From assembly GCA_025618425.1 (NCBI GenBank), contig CM046841.1, positions 13,423,144-13,487,143 of the forward strand: 64,000 nt of DNA. The letters are read 5' to 3'. The stretch comes from Heliocidaris tuberculata. Taxonomy: Eukaryota; Echinodermata; Echinoidea; Camarodonta; Echinometridae. The position numbers were made by a program, and so were the translations under genes. The notes under the pieces were generated by a model. It saw only the letters and a program-made list of their open reading frames with translations, was not told the origin of the DNA and ran no database searches. Position 1 is the first letter of the stretch; every line of letters starts with the position of its first letter. Below are positions 1 through 11,370 of the stretch, piece by piece.

Positions 1-1735
1 GGGTATCACATGGGAATAAGCTGGGCAATCCCATGTGGAAAACATAAGTAAATGCCCATACGGGCATCATATGGGAATATGCTGGGCAAACTCATGTGGG
101 CATTTACCTAAGTATCCCACATGGGTTTCATGTGGGAATATGCTGGGCAAACCCATCTGGGTAAAAAATGTAAATGCCCATATGGGAATCATGTGAGAAT
201 AAGCTGGGCAAACCCATATGGGAAACATTATGTAAATGCACATATGAATATCACATGGGAATAAGCTGGGCAAACTCATGTGGGAAACATAAGTAAATGC
301 CCATAAGGGCATCATATGGGAATATGCTGGGCAAACCCATGTGGGAAAATTAGGTAAATGCCCATATGGTTTTCATGTGGGAATATGCTGGGCAAACCCA
401 TCTGGGTAAAATATGTAAATGCCCATATGGGAATAATGTGAGAATAAGCTGGGCAAACCCATATGGGAAACATTATGTAAATGCACATATGGGTATCACA
501 TGGGAATAAGCTGGGCAAACTCATGTGGGAAACATAAATAAATGCCCATTTGGGTATCAGATGGGAATATGCTGGGCAAATCCATCTGGGTAAAATATGT
601 AAATGCCCTCATGGGAATCATATGGGAATAAGCTGCGCAACGCGCATCTGGGTAAAATATATGATTGCCCATTTGGGTATCAGATGGGAATATGGTGGGC
701 AAATCCATCTGGGTAAAATATGTAAATGCCCATTTGGGTATCATGTGGGAATATGCTGGGCAAACCCATCTGGGTAAAATATGTAAATGCCCATATGGGA
801 ATAATGTGAGAATAAGCTGGGCAAACCCATATGGGAAACATTATGTAAATGCACATATGGGTATCACATGGGAATAAGCTGGGCAAACTCATGTGGGAAA
901 CATAAATAAATGCCCATTTGGGTATCAGATGGGAATATGCTGGGCAACGCGCATCTGGGTAAAATATATGATTGCCCATTTGGGTATCAGATGGGAATAT
1001 GGTGGGCAAATCCATCTGGGTAAAATATGTAAATGCCCATTTGGGTATCATGTGGGAATATGCTGGGCAAACCCATCTGGGTAAAATATGTAAATGCCCA
1101 TATGGGAATAATGTGAGAATAAGCTGGGCAAACCCATATGGGAAACATTATGTAAATGCACATATGGGTATCACATGGGAATAAGCTGGGCAAACTCATG
1201 TGGGAAACATAAATAAATGCCCATTTGGGTATCAGATGTGAATATGCTGGGCAAATCCATCTGGGTAAAATATGTAAATGCCCATTTGGGTATCAGATGG
1301 GAATAAGCTGGGCAAACCCATATGGGAAACATTATGTAAATGCACATATGGGTATCACATGGGAATAAGCTGGGCAAACTCATGTGGGAAACATAAATAA
1401 ATGCCCATTTGGGTATCAGATGGGAATATGCTGGGCAAATCCATCTGGGTAAAATATGTAAATGCCCATTTGGGTATCAGATGGGAATATGCTGGGCAAA
1501 CCCATCTCGGTAAAATATGTAAATGCCCTCATGGGAATCATATGGGAATAAGCTGCGCAACCCCATCTGGGTAAAATATATGATTGCCCATATGGGTATC
1601 ACATGGGCATAGGCTGGGCAAGCCCATATGGGAAGGACATGTACATGTCCATATGGGTGTCACGGGGTGTCATATGGGGAAAAAAGTTGGGTAAAGCCAC
1701 ATGGTAAGATATGTTAATATCCATTGGGTTTTTTT
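1..1735. repeat. Tandem array, ~61-bp monomer, with 307-bp higher-order unit
   Basis: The array starts before base 1 and decays at about 1650-1735. The monomer is about 61 bp and holds GGGTATCA, GCTGGGCAA and CCCATATGGG or CCCATTTGGG, spaced by AAATATGTAAATGC-type linkers. Near-identical stretches at 665-877 and 972-1184 are 307 bp apart, about five monomers, so there is a higher-order unit. Open frames on both strands follow from the repeat and are not genes. The CCCATATGGG palindrome is shared with the array at 13210-14133, which suggests the two arrays are the subterminal regions of one transposon. Confidence 0.9.
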
Positions 1736-2086
1736 TTATAATGGTATAACCTGCTTGGTGGGAAAGAAACAATAAATCACATAAAGAGAAAAAATACTTT
1801 TAATGTTCACTTTCATACACATATGAAGAAAAAAAATACATATTTGTGATGTCACTCTTCTAACGTTCAATCTATGGGCATTGGGTATGAAAGACAAACA
1901 AATCAGAAGAATTAACACCTTCCAAACACAGGAGCTTTGACCCCTACTAAAAGTGGTTGAGTCAACTGTCTTCCAAGAAATTCAAGCCTGTTCCATCTTT
2001 GGTTTGACCGTTAAAATAGCCGCTCGAATTGATACTTCTTACAACAGTAGAAAGGAAACACTGAAGATCTCTTCCACTTATTGAAG
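1736..2086 (+). other. Possible 5' untranslated exon of the transposase gene
   Basis: This unique AT-rich stretch ends in TTGAAG followed by a good donor, GTAAGT, at 2087. A matching acceptor (TCATTTCAG) lies at 4957-4965, just before the transposase ORF. The exon start cannot be placed and no promoter was recognised. This is an inference from splice-site quality only. Confidence 0.3.
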
Positions 2087-4965
2087 GTAAGTCATATTCT
2101 GTCATTTATTCATCATTTGTTTTTACTCTTTCTATTGTTGCTTTACATTAACAATATGAACCTATATAATTCAGTGAAATTTTATGTGGTTTTATTACTT
2201 TTATGACTGTAATACTATATGAGTTTGAATTTGATGAGCATAATGTGTGATATTTGAAATGTTAATTTGACTTTGATCATTTTAAGCAGTATTTCTATGG
2301 AAAATAAATTGCTATATATTTGTAGAGAACCATAAGAAAATACATTTTGATTATTACTTGAGAAATGTATACAGGTATAACTTGACTGAACAAATAAGAG
2401 TTAACTGTAGACTCTATTCATGCAGTAATGACTTCGGTGTTTTGAATGAGCTTTGTTACAGATAAATGTTATATTATGAAGGACGGTAGAGCTACAAATA
2501 TTATTTGCAGTAGTCATCAACTTTTTATTGCTCTCTTTCAATTGCGCTCATGTCAAAGCAAAGTTAGATTTAAAACTAACAGTAACACGGACATGACGGA
2601 CTAATGCGTCTTGATTAAAGTTAAGTCAGATTGAAACACGAAGGTACACTATGGATTGAAACTAGCAGATTCTGAATAGAACTAAATACTACAGCACAAT
2701 GTACGATTCATAGTGATCGAGTGTGAACAGTATCCCGGAGCAATATAGGAGTAAATTGATAAGAACAGTGTATTTTAAACAGTTGACGAATGTGAAAGTG
2801 TCTGTTCCAGATGACTCATATAAACAGTGCAGTTGGAACCTGTGACAGTTTAGTATGAGACCATAATACTCCCTTTGTTTTACTTCCAAGGACTAAGTTT
2901 TAGGAATGTGCATTTCCCTGGTGTAGGTAATCGTTCACACTCATATGTGATTACACATCCGGCCCGACTAGTGAGGTATGGGTCTGGCTGTAATTGTCAA
3001 GTGTGCATGTATTAGGATTCAAGAGGTTCAGAAAAGATAATTTTGTAATTGATGTGAAAAGATTAGAAAAGTTAATGATACTTGGCTAATTGGCTTTATA
3101 TTTCTATAGAGTAATTTCCCATCCTAGAATTAATGCTGTATTATCAATATCCTACCTCAATATACAGTAGATTGTAATATGGTCTTGTTTACACTACACA
3201 GATCAAGCTTAAACATATTTAACTTTAGTCTGGTTATTGCTATGACTGATTATTTAACCTAATGATGGGTCTTTGTTTGTATTTATCAATTTCTTTTTCT
3301 TATTTCCATATTGTCTCTTTTGGCAATACCCTCCAGCATTAGAGTTTTGGACATAACATTATAGCTCAAGGGCTATCTTCTACAAAGAATGCCATTGCAA
3401 AATTAATTTGGGTTTAGGCCATTGCTAGCATGAAACGTCACATACAGTTGCTCTTTCAGTGAAATTATCATATCCAATGCCATTTTAAAGCTCACCCACC
3501 ATACTCTGGTCAATATATAGGTCATCAGCTTGCGCTATTGTAGGCCTACATAAACGCATGTGAGACAAGACAGATTTTGAAAGCTATTTGCTACGACCTT
3601 ACACTTGAACTGGGGTCACATGCATGAATAACTACTAGATCATTTTTACCATCTAGCTTTTCCTTCACATGTCAAACCACACCTTTCCTTTCTCATCAAA
3701 TACTGGCAGGAAAGTAGTCCCAATATGAAATATTAATATTAATGAGGCCTAGTCTATTATGCTGAGAGGGTTGTGAATGTGCATTTATTCCAAATTTTGC
3801 AAACATATTCGAAATTGCATCAATGTTTCATTGTTTGTTACTCAAACCTTTTATCATTTGCTATCTTGAGTGGATAGATAGGACTGATTAGACGGTTAGA
3901 GACATAACTATTATCCGCATTGAACAAAGTGTAGTCCTATAGAGACAGTCGATCAGTCTCACAGTTCACGGTGAGAGCTAGACACGGTTGTGTGAGAAAA
4001 ATGATACAATCGTATTATATTTCTTTTCCTTCTCTTTATTCTCTTCTCTGCAGCTATAATATTTTCTGCTATTTCTCGTCATTTCACATTTTACAAAGTA
4101 TAATTGCTGTTTACCCCTTGTTTTGCCTTCAAATCAAGTAAAAAAAACCAAACAAATATCGACAATCACAGTGTTATCTTAATGTTATTTGAAACTAATC
4201 TTAATTGTGATGAAATATTCAATTGGTACAACTTGTAATGGAAACGCTATCCATCTCTTGCCCTCTTTGAAGGTTACTTTTGCTAGAGTGAGGTTGCATT
4301 TGGCTAGGGTTTTTTTTTAATGGATAAATGAAATAAACAAATTTAACCCTAATGAGAGGAAAGAAAACAAAGGCTCACATTCGGATGGCCTTGCTATACA
4401 GTGTGTCCAATATTAAAGAAAACAGGAGTTCGTAGCAGAAATTTTCTGTCATAATTCCTTAATGAGATAGTATGAAAAGCTCTGCTTCTGTTTTTTTTTT
4501 TTTCCATTTGATGCACAATATTCATTATTCGTAAACCACGCATGACTGAATTTCAAAAATATGGAAAGTGATACTACCAACATTTAATTTGCACGTGAAA
4601 ATTGTGTGTTTGGGGTAGTACATGTATACGTAATTACTCAGAAAAAGAAGTAACATAAACATTCATAATTTTCTATATGACACCTCATGCTTTAAAAAAA
4701 GGAATGATGTATCCAAGGGAACAGATAAATGTACATGTATATCTCATCAAGAAAAATATTCATTATGACAGAAAGTTTCTGCCATGATATCCAGTTTCCT
4801 TTTTCTCTTGGACACAGTAAGGCCTAGTATATATATATATATATTGATTACAGCAAAAAAAAAATTCACTGTTTAAGTCCACTGTTTACGATTGAAAATA
4901 GTAGTGTACAATTTTTGGTGAAGATTGTTATTGCCATGCACATATTTCTCTTTCTGTCATTTCAG
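2087..4965 (+). other. Putative first intron; no coding signal seen
   Basis: About 2.9 kb of AT-rich DNA without a convincing ORF. It holds short A and T runs and a small (TA)n tract near 4831-4845. The donor at 2087 and acceptor ending at 4965 are plausible. A 15-codon ORF starting at the ATG at 4984, after the acceptor, would precede the transposase start. Confidence 0.35.
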
Positions 4966-5075
4966 ATCTGGTAAAGAGAAAAGATGGCAGGAAACAGCAA
5001 AAATTCACAGTATGTATATCAAAAACTCTAAACTTAGAAAATAAGATAAGTGTATTGAAAAAAAAAACAACAACT

Positions 5076-7298
5076 ATGTCTCGATGGACAAAGCGAAGGC
5101 GACTTCTGGCCCAGGTTCAGGCACATTTAAGTGATATCAGCAAACTGAATGAGGCTGTTAGGATGGATCCAGAACCTGCAGGACAAAATGTTTCCACTAC
5201 GCAGAAAAAAAAAATCACATATGATCATACTCAACAGGGGTATGCAGAATCAATTGATGGACAACAAGCAGCTTCATCACATGCTGGTGATCTGCATGAT
5301 CATACAGAAGTGCCAGATAGATATAACTATTCTGTTGATACTGATAATGATGTGTCTCATCTGTCGGATAATGAAAATTTTGACATTGCAGGTCAGCCAT
5401 CTGCTAATAGTGGTGATGGAGCTGATGAATTAGGTAGTGATAGTGATGGCGTATCATATTCTTCTGATGGGTCAGATAGAGGAGAATGGCCTGTGTCGGG
5501 TGATTCTACATTTATTTCTAATGCTGATGTCTCTCAGTCTCAGCTGTCACATGAATTGTCAAAGTGGGCCGTTGGGCACAATATTTCCCACTCGTCTCTT
5601 CGTGATCTATTACACTTACTTCGAAAAGAACATCCCGAATTGCCTAATGATCCGCGTACATTGTTAAGAACTTCTCCAGATGTCAATGTTAAACACATTG
5701 CAGGCGGTTCTTATTACCATTTTGGATTAGTATCATGTTTAAAAAGGACAGTTGAGCAGTACAGAGGCAATCAGAATTGTGATCACAGGTTAAGAGTGCA
5801 GATAAATGTTGATGGCTTACCGCTGTTCAAAGCATCTGATGTTCAATTTTGGCCAATATTGGGATTAGTTATGGGTCAGAAAACAAAGAAACCATTCATA
5901 ATTGGTCTGTTTTGTGGTAAAGGTAAACCAACATCTGCCAAAGAGTTCTTTCAAGAATTCATTGATGAGATCAACCAGATAAAGAATCAATTGGTTTCTC
6001 TTAATGGCAGTCAGTACTATGTAGAGATCGCAGCCTGTGTATGTGACACCCCAGCAAGAGCTTTCATAAAGGGTGTCAAAGGTCATAATGGGTACTCTGG
6101 ATGTGATAAATGTACACAGCGAGGTGTCTACCTGAATGAGGAAAGGCGGATGACTTTCCCTGAAGTAAACGCTCCATTGCGCACGGATGAATCTTTTGCC
6201 ACTATGGAGGATATGGGACATCACAATGAGCCATCACCTTTGTCTACCATTGGGATAGGGATGGTTAGCCAATTCCCACTAGATTACATGCATCTTGTTT
6301 GTCTTGGGGTCATGAGGAAATTGCTACAGATGTGGGTAAAGGGTCCACTGAAGACAAGGCTTGGGCGGCAAAGTATTGCTGACATCTCAAACAGTTTGTT
6401 AGCAATGAGAAATCAAGTACCAATGGACTTTGCAAGGAAACCTAGGTCATTGCGAGAGTTGGATCGTTGGAAAGCAACCGAGTTCCGTCAATTTCTCCTG
6501 TATTCCGGACCTCTAGCTCTTAAAGATATTCTGGCAGACGACCTGTACAAAAATTTCCTTCTCCTTTCTTGCAGTATGTCAATTTTGCTGAACCCTGCCC
6601 TGTGTTCCTATTACACGAACTATGCTGAAGATTTGATAAAGGTGTTTGTTCCTCATTTCAGTTCACTGTATGGCAAAAAGTGGGTGTCGTACAATGTTCA
6701 TGGGTTGGTTCATTTGGCAGACGTAGCGAGGCATTATGGTCCACTGGATGAGGTTTCTGCCTTCCCATTTGAGAACTTTCTTGGGAAAATTAAGAGAATG
6801 GTGCGCTCACCTGTTTTGCCCCTTCAGCAGGTGGTGAAGAGATTGTCTGAATCAGATTCTCAGGTCAGAACCAATGTTGATCATCTTAAACATGGTGTTT
6901 TTCAGAAGCAGCATGTAGATGGACCGTTACCTCTCGGTGTACAGCTGTGCGAGCAGTTCAAAGAATACCACCCTCTTGGGAAAGGCTATGTCATTACAAC
7001 TAAGCCTGGGGATAATTGTATCCTTGTGAATAATTCTGTTGCCTTTGCGAGAAATTTTCTTCTGAATGGAGGAACTCGCAAAGTAGTGTATCAGAAATTT
7101 CATTCAATGGATCCGTTTTATGTTTATCCAGCGGATTCAACTCTGGTTGGTATATACAACGTGTCCAGGTTAAGCAGAGTCCATTCAGTTGCCAGTGTGT
7201 CTGATATAAAAAAGAAGTATGTTCTTTTAGGCAAAGAAGACAAAGAAAATAACTCAGAGACATATGTTGCAGCTCCATTATTACATTCAGGTACATAG
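5076..7298 (+). CDS. TNP2/CACTA-type (EnSpm-like) DNA transposase, apparently intact
   Basis: A single open exon of 740 codons from the first ATG at 5076. The frame opens slightly upstream at a TTG (5055), and residue numbers here count from there. Residues 1-165 are polar and acidic, after a basic start (RWTKRRR). A conserved core follows: NVDGLPLF near residue 249, CDTPARAF near 328 with the zinc-ligand-like GYSGCDKC, DYMHLVCLGVMRKLL near 409, and FPFENFLGKIKRMVRS near 569. These are typical of TNP2-like transposases of the CACTA/EnSpm group, and the two Asp positions would be expected catalytic residues. A possible donor (CAG|GTACAT) lies at 7290 just before the stop. No frameshift or internal stop is present, so the gene could be recently active. 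The family call rests on recalled motifs, not a search. Confidence 0.8.
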   Translation: MSRWTKRRRLLAQVQAHLSDISKLNEAVRMDPEPAGQNVSTTQKKKITYDHTQQGYAESIDGQQAASSHAGDLHDHTEVPDRYNYSVDTDNDVSHLSDNENFDIAGQPSANSGDGADELGSDSDGVSYSSDGSDRGEWPVSGDSTFISNADVSQSQLSHELSKWAVGHNISHSSLRDLLHLLRKEHPELPNDPRTLLRTSPDVNVKHIAGGSYYHFGLVSCLKRTVEQYRGNQNCDHRLRVQINVDGLPLFKASDVQFWPILGLVMGQKTKKPFIIGLFCGKGKPTSAKEFFQEFIDEINQIKNQLVSLNGSQYYVEIAACVCDTPARAFIKGVKGHNGYSGCDKCTQRGVYLNEERRMTFPEVNAPLRTDESFATMEDMGHHNEPSPLSTIGIGMVSQFPLDYMHLVCLGVMRKLLQMWVKGPLKTRLGRQSIADISNSLLAMRNQVPMDFARKPRSLRELDRWKATEFRQFLLYSGPLALKDILADDLYKNFLLLSCSMSILLNPALCSYYTNYAEDLIKVFVPHFSSLYGKKWVSYNVHGLVHLADVARHYGPLDEVSAFPFENFLGKIKRMVRSPVLPLQQVVKRLSESDSQVRTNVDHLKHGVFQKQHVDGPLPLGVQLCEQFKEYHPLGKGYVITTKPGDNCILVNNSVAFARNFLLNGGTRKVVYQKFHSMDPFYVYPADSTLVGIYNVSRLSRVHSVASVSDIKKKYVLLGKEDKENNSETYVAAPLLHSGT

Positions 7299-7542
7299 TG
7301 ATGACCAATAGACAGCAATTCAAGTTACTTTTGAAACGGTTTGGATAATGTTTCATACTTTGAGAAGAATATCAGTAACGTCAATATGCTTCTGGGAAAT
7401 CAAGCAAGCAACAAAAAAAGATAGTAATTAGAACACAAACCATCCTGGCAGCAACTTTTACAGAATGACACTGAATCCTAGACATTCCAAGTACAATTTC
7501 TCAATGAATGAAGTCATGTTTGTTGAAATGGACAATAGCTGA
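7299..7542 (+). other. Spacer between transposase ORF and second gene
   Basis: A 244-bp stretch with stops in all plus frames, including TGA at 7540 in the frame of the next exon. It could hold the transposase 3' end or the 5' region of the second gene. No poly(A) signal was identified. Confidence 0.4.
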
Positions 7543-7807
7543 ATTCTAAATGTGCAATGTAAACTCTTACTGGACAGGAAGCAGAGTAACGGTTTGGAAA
7601 AGAAGTATGCAGTTGTTAGCTTCTCCGATGGACTTGCAGTTGTGTCAACAACATGGATGTCTTTCAAAGAAGGGATAGATGGAACCGCCGTCTATTCATG
7701 CTACTGGCCAAACTCCAAGTCAGTGAGGAAGCTGGCTAAGGAGCAAGCTGACGTCGATAAGGTTAATTGGATCCACTACAGTCCAGTTCGACTGATGACA
7801 TCATCAG
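7543..7807 (+). CDS. Second transposon gene, exon 1 (N-terminal domain)
   Basis: The frame opens after the TGA at 7540 and reads through to a donor at 7808 (CAG|GTAAAT), ending in phase 1. The peptide contains KKYAVVSFSDGLAVVSTTWM, then CYWPN, and VNWIHYSPVRLMTSSG. This pattern of a 'FAVVEF' strand, a W-P motif and a WxxYxVRxL segment is common at the N terminus of proteins that end in DUF4806. The start is unresolved: the first in-frame ATG is at 7657, inside the domain, so an upstream exon, a non-ATG start (GTG at 7552) or a lost start codon must be considered. From 7552, exons 1-6 total 1101 nt, or 366 residues plus a stop. Confidence 0.65.
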
Positions 7808-8366
7808 GTAAATAACCCTTTATACTACACAATAACAAATCAATAGGTGAATTTATACAAGTTTTCAACAACAAAAAATGTGTTATATTATTATTTAAGA
7901 ATGCCAACAATTAACGATAACTTTCAGTACATGTTTGACCAACAAGCAAAACTTATATTGATTATTGTTTAAAGAACTTTGTGTAGAACAAAAATTGTAA
8001 AAATGTAATTTTAGGAGAATCAATATCACAGGACAGTTTGGCCCATTAAGTGACTTTTGACAGGTAGAACTTGATTGTGATGGTCCTTTCAAGGTTTATT
8101 AAAGTATGATTTTTTTCTAAACGTTCTTATTATCGTTAGTTGATTTAATAATCAACAACTGAGTCAATACGCCTTTATCCTTGAATAATGATGTTCAAGA
8201 ACAGTCATTCATTGATGAATTTTCTGCTTACGCTTGGAATCAATATCTACAGTTGTTATTGGGCAAAAACATGTTTAAAAGCTTGAATTGATTTTTACTG
8301 GACATAAAATCTGAAACACATGTATTGTCACCCTTTGCAATTGTAATTTTTTCCTCTTATATCCAG

Positions 8367-8460
8367 ATGACTGGGAGAAAATAGTAGAGAAGGAGAAGAC
8401 GGCAGAAGACACTTCTTGTCTTGATACAGATAAAGAAGGAGAGACAAGACGTCCTACTCG
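8367..8460 (+). CDS. Second transposon gene, exon 2
   Basis: The acceptor ATATCCAG ends at 8366 and the donor GTAAAT starts at 8461. The single G carried over from exon 1 completes GAT, giving DDWEKIVEKEKTAED and then a charged linker ending RRPT plus two bases of an Arg codon. Phase fits both neighbours. Confidence 0.7.
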
Positions 8461-8483
8461 GTAAATTATGCAGTGATATCAAT

Positions 8484-8505
8484 AAGTCCCCCCCCCCCCC
8501 CCCCC
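8484..8505 (+). repeat. Poly(C) tract in intron 2
   Basis: A run of about 17 C just downstream of the exon 2 donor. It is one of roughly 30 G/C homopolymers in the window. Confidence 0.95.
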
Positions 8506-8669
8506 GCACCGAAACATAATTGGCTTCTCAATCAACAATGAAGTCTGTCTGTATAAGGTTTATCAAATATTTCGGTTTATTTCTCAACTATTTATTAATT
8601 TCTCAACTATATACGGCTCACGTAGATGGGTTTCAATATCATTCTTAATAAGTTCATTCCTTGTTTCAG

Positions 8670-8818
8670 TGTTCCCGCTCGATTTGCGGATTCTTCTTCT
8701 GATGAAGAGGATCAACCACGAGCAAAGCTACCACGTGTGCCCGCCTTTCCATTGCCCGCCACGACAAGCTCTCAACCGACATCAGCTGGAACCAGCGAAA
8801 CTTTAAGCAACAATAAAG
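8670..8818 (+). CDS. Second transposon gene, exon 3 (Ser/Pro/acidic linker)
   Basis: Acceptor TTGTTTCAG ends at 8669; donor GTAAAA starts at 8819. It reads VPARFADSSSDEEDQPRAKL followed by a Pro/Ser/Thr-rich stretch. SSSDEED resembles an acidic casein-kinase-type patch and RAKLPR is basic, but no function is assigned. The frame starts with the third base of the Arg codon begun in exon 2 and ends with one base of a Gly codon. Confidence 0.7.
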
Positions 8819-9687
8819 GTAAAAAAGAAAATAATAAAAGCGTCTATAATTTCTTAACATTTTTGTTGGGGACAGATAATCTCATTTCTTGCAGTACAGA
8901 CAGTAGACGATAAAACAACCAAATATCATTTGACAATTTAATCATATCTTCAGAAATTCAAAATATAGTTATTACAGTATCAATGAAACACATTTCTCTA
9001 TACATGTATATTAAAATGTTGGACATTACGTCAGTCAAGTTCCTTCTGCAGTAGTCCAAAGGTCATTTCAAATGAGAAATAATGTATTTGAGGATATTGT
9101 GTGAAACTTTAGGACGGTGACGTAAAAGGTCGGTCCCAGACGTAAATAATCATATTTGATCACGTCTGCAGAAACCCAATTAGCAACAACAACTTCACAA
9201 TTGTAGTGGCTGCGAGATAGGTCCTTACAATTTGCAGCATTTTTCATGCCAAGTAATGTGAACAAGTCTTGAAAACATAATTATGACTATGTCCTACACA
9301 AGTGGAAACATGATAATCTTGTCAGTCTTTTTGAGGCAAGATGACAGTTTTCTACTTTGATTTATTATGAAGAACATAAACCAACTGACAGTATTTTTAT
9401 CAACCAGTTGATTGTGGTCGCTCACCAGGAAGAAGCAAGAACAAGTGTGCTTTTAGCTAAACCTGGACTGATACATGCCTTTCAGATTAATTTTGAAAGC
9501 AGGGGTGTTGCTAAGGGGGGGGGGGGGGATGGGGTGTTTAAAGAAATATTTTCTTTTGGCAAAATGTACATTCTTATTGGCCATCAGCGAATTTAAAACA
9601 TGACGACCTAAAATGTAGCCTAACTACGTAAATATTTTTTTGCAAGATGAGAGCAAAAAGAGCATATGCCTGCAAATTTGGAAATCC

Positions 9688-9716
9688 AATAGCCTGGGCA
9701 CAACCCAGGCTATTGC
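9688..9716. repeat. Perfect 12-bp-stem hairpin in intron 3
   Basis: CAATAGCCTGGG is followed by a 5-base loop (CACAA) and its exact reverse complement. Imperfect direct repeats (AAATTTGGAAAT and AAATTTGAAAAT) lie on either side. It resembles the short palindromic insertions found in the 29-kb inverted repeat. Confidence 0.85.
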
Positions 9717-9900
9717 TTTGAAATTTGAAAATGTGTTGAGGTTGGTTGTTTTTGTTTTGTTTGCTAGAAAATCTTTCGCTACCTTGTTGGCAAATTCGGT
9801 CTGACCCCCCCCCCCCCCCCCCTTCAAAATAGTATAGCAACGCTCTTGGTTGAAAGTATACACACTCTTTAAATTATCATTGGTCTCACATTTCTTTCAG

Positions 9901-10142
9901 GTTTTGAGGTTACAGTTATAAAAATACTGACTGAAGTATCTGCCAGTATCAAGGAGCTAAGAAAACGAGTGGACAACAATTCATTGCTCCTTGGGGATTT
10001 AAGTAGGCAGAAGGCAGGTGGAATCATACAGCAACAAGATCCATTTGAGGTGGATCTGAACATCGACCTCCCGGTAGCAACTGCAGATGGCTTCCAGGCT
10101 ATGGAGCTGCAGTTAAACGATCCTGAGTTTACCAAACAAATG
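9901..10142 (+). CDS. Second transposon gene, exon 4 (coiled-coil-like and acidic)
   Basis: Acceptor TTTCTTTCAG ends at 9900; donor GTAAGA starts at 10143, phase 0. The start (FEVTVIKILTEVSASIKELR) looks like a helical, possibly coiled-coil segment. The exon ends NDPEFTKQM, the usual lead into the C-terminal domain of DUF4806-type proteins. Phase agrees with both neighbours. Confidence 0.75.
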
Positions 10143-10373
10143 GTAAGATTAATGATACACAATTGGTGGAAACATTTAAAAACCAGCTTTATAATTTGTC
10201 CTTATCATCAATGAGCTGACTTTTGTTTCAGATTCGAATATAATATTGTTTTTCTTTTACATGAATGTGCTTTCTTAAGGAGTTATTCGTATGTGATATT
10301 TGATACCCTGCTTTCCAGTGAATTACCTGCCAAATTATAAGAGTGTCAATAAATGTATTGTTTTCTTATGCAG

Positions 10374-10533
10374 GTATTAAAGTTAGGTGTGCTCGGTGGT
10401 AAAGACATCCCCACTACGACGAGGACCATTCTATGCAATCTTCTTGAACCGGAGATCGCTCGCCAATATAACTGGACGGGAGTGAAAGGAAAGAAGGAGT
10501 TCCAGAACCTGAAGATCAATGATGTTATACTAC
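10374..10533 (+). CDS. Second transposon gene, exon 5 (DUF4806-like core)
   Basis: Acceptor TTCTTATGCAG ends at 10373; donor GTAAGT starts at 10534. The peptide has the pattern recalled for DUF4806: LGVLGGKDIPTTTRTILCNL, then YNWTGVKGKKEF and LKINDVIL. The function of DUF4806 is not established. Its place in a transposon next to a TNP2 transposase suggests an accessory protein, perhaps for DNA binding or regulation, which is inference. Confidence 0.75.
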
Positions 10534-10689
10534 GTAAGTCTTCATAACTTAGTGTATCCAATAAAGAAGCTCTCTTAAAAAGAATGTATTAGCTCTATAT
10601 CGGTGTAGGAAACTTCCTGTTTCTCATCATTTCATAGATACATATATGAGCTCCAATATCTACCTTTTTAAGTTAAGAAAACACAGATA

Positions 10690-10870
10690 CTTAGTAAATT
10701 TATCAGTGATAACATGATGATAATAATAATAGAAATAGTAATAATACTAATGATATAGTGACAAAAACAAGGATAATAATAATAATGATAATGATAATAA
10801 TAATAAATGGCATAATTATAAGGGTGATAGGGATAAGGATGATAATAATGATGATAACAATTTATATAAT
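10690..10870 (+). repeat. (TAA/GATAA)n microsatellite in intron 5
   Basis: An interrupted run of ATAATAATAATGATAA-type units in the intron between exons 5 and 6. Confidence 0.9.
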
Positions 10871-11150
10871 GGTGCTAAAAAATCGACAGCCACAAAATGT
10901 TTTCATGAAATAATGATAAATAATTTTTAGTAATATTTTCAAAATATTTTGTTTGCATTTTGATTTACTAGCAATGCATTTTCCATATGAAATTTGCACA
11001 TGCATACTGCACTAATAAATACCTTTTCCTTTTTCAATCATACACAGCACATGATTTATAGACTTTATATTGTTTTTCTTTCCTAAAGGAACTATTTTTT
11101 ATCAGTTTTGGATAATTTTGCTGTCATTTTATTTTCATGTTCTCACCCAG

Positions 11151-11350
11151 GTGCTGTTCGTCAAAATGCGCGAAGCAAGAGCGCGACCAAGGAGGACGTG
11201 AAAAACAGCATCATCTCCTTTCTGTATAATGCACGTGACCTCAAAGGAGGGAGGAGCAAGAGAAGAGCGAGCGGGCAGGGGAAAGGTGAAACCAAGGAGT
11301 TCCCTAATGCAGACGGTGACGTCCACGAGTCTGATGGTGAACTTGAGTGA
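11151..11350 (+). CDS. Second transposon gene, exon 6 and stop
   Basis: Acceptor TTCTCACCCAG ends at 11150. The first two bases complete the Arg codon from exon 5, giving R-AVRQNARSKSATKEDVKNSI, which finishes the DUF4806-like domain. A basic stretch (RSKRRASGQGKG) may act as a nuclear localisation signal, and the tail is acidic up to TGA at 11348-11350. All five introns keep the frame with no stop, so this gene, like the transposase, appears unbroken apart from its uncertain start. Confidence 0.75.
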
Positions 11351-11370
11351 GCAGCTCCCCACGTGTTTAA

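Noticed and set aside
67..1383. Overlapping ORFs rich in Met, Pro, Trp and Ile (for example 680-1051 minus)
   Set aside because: They follow the 61-bp tandem repeat in several frames on both strands. This is a repeat artefact, not a gene.
7290..7577. Fusion of the transposase to the second gene by splicing from the donor at 7290
   Set aside because: The donor is phase 1, but candidate acceptors at 7577, 7581 and 7584 are phase 2 or 0, so no simple in-frame fusion was found.
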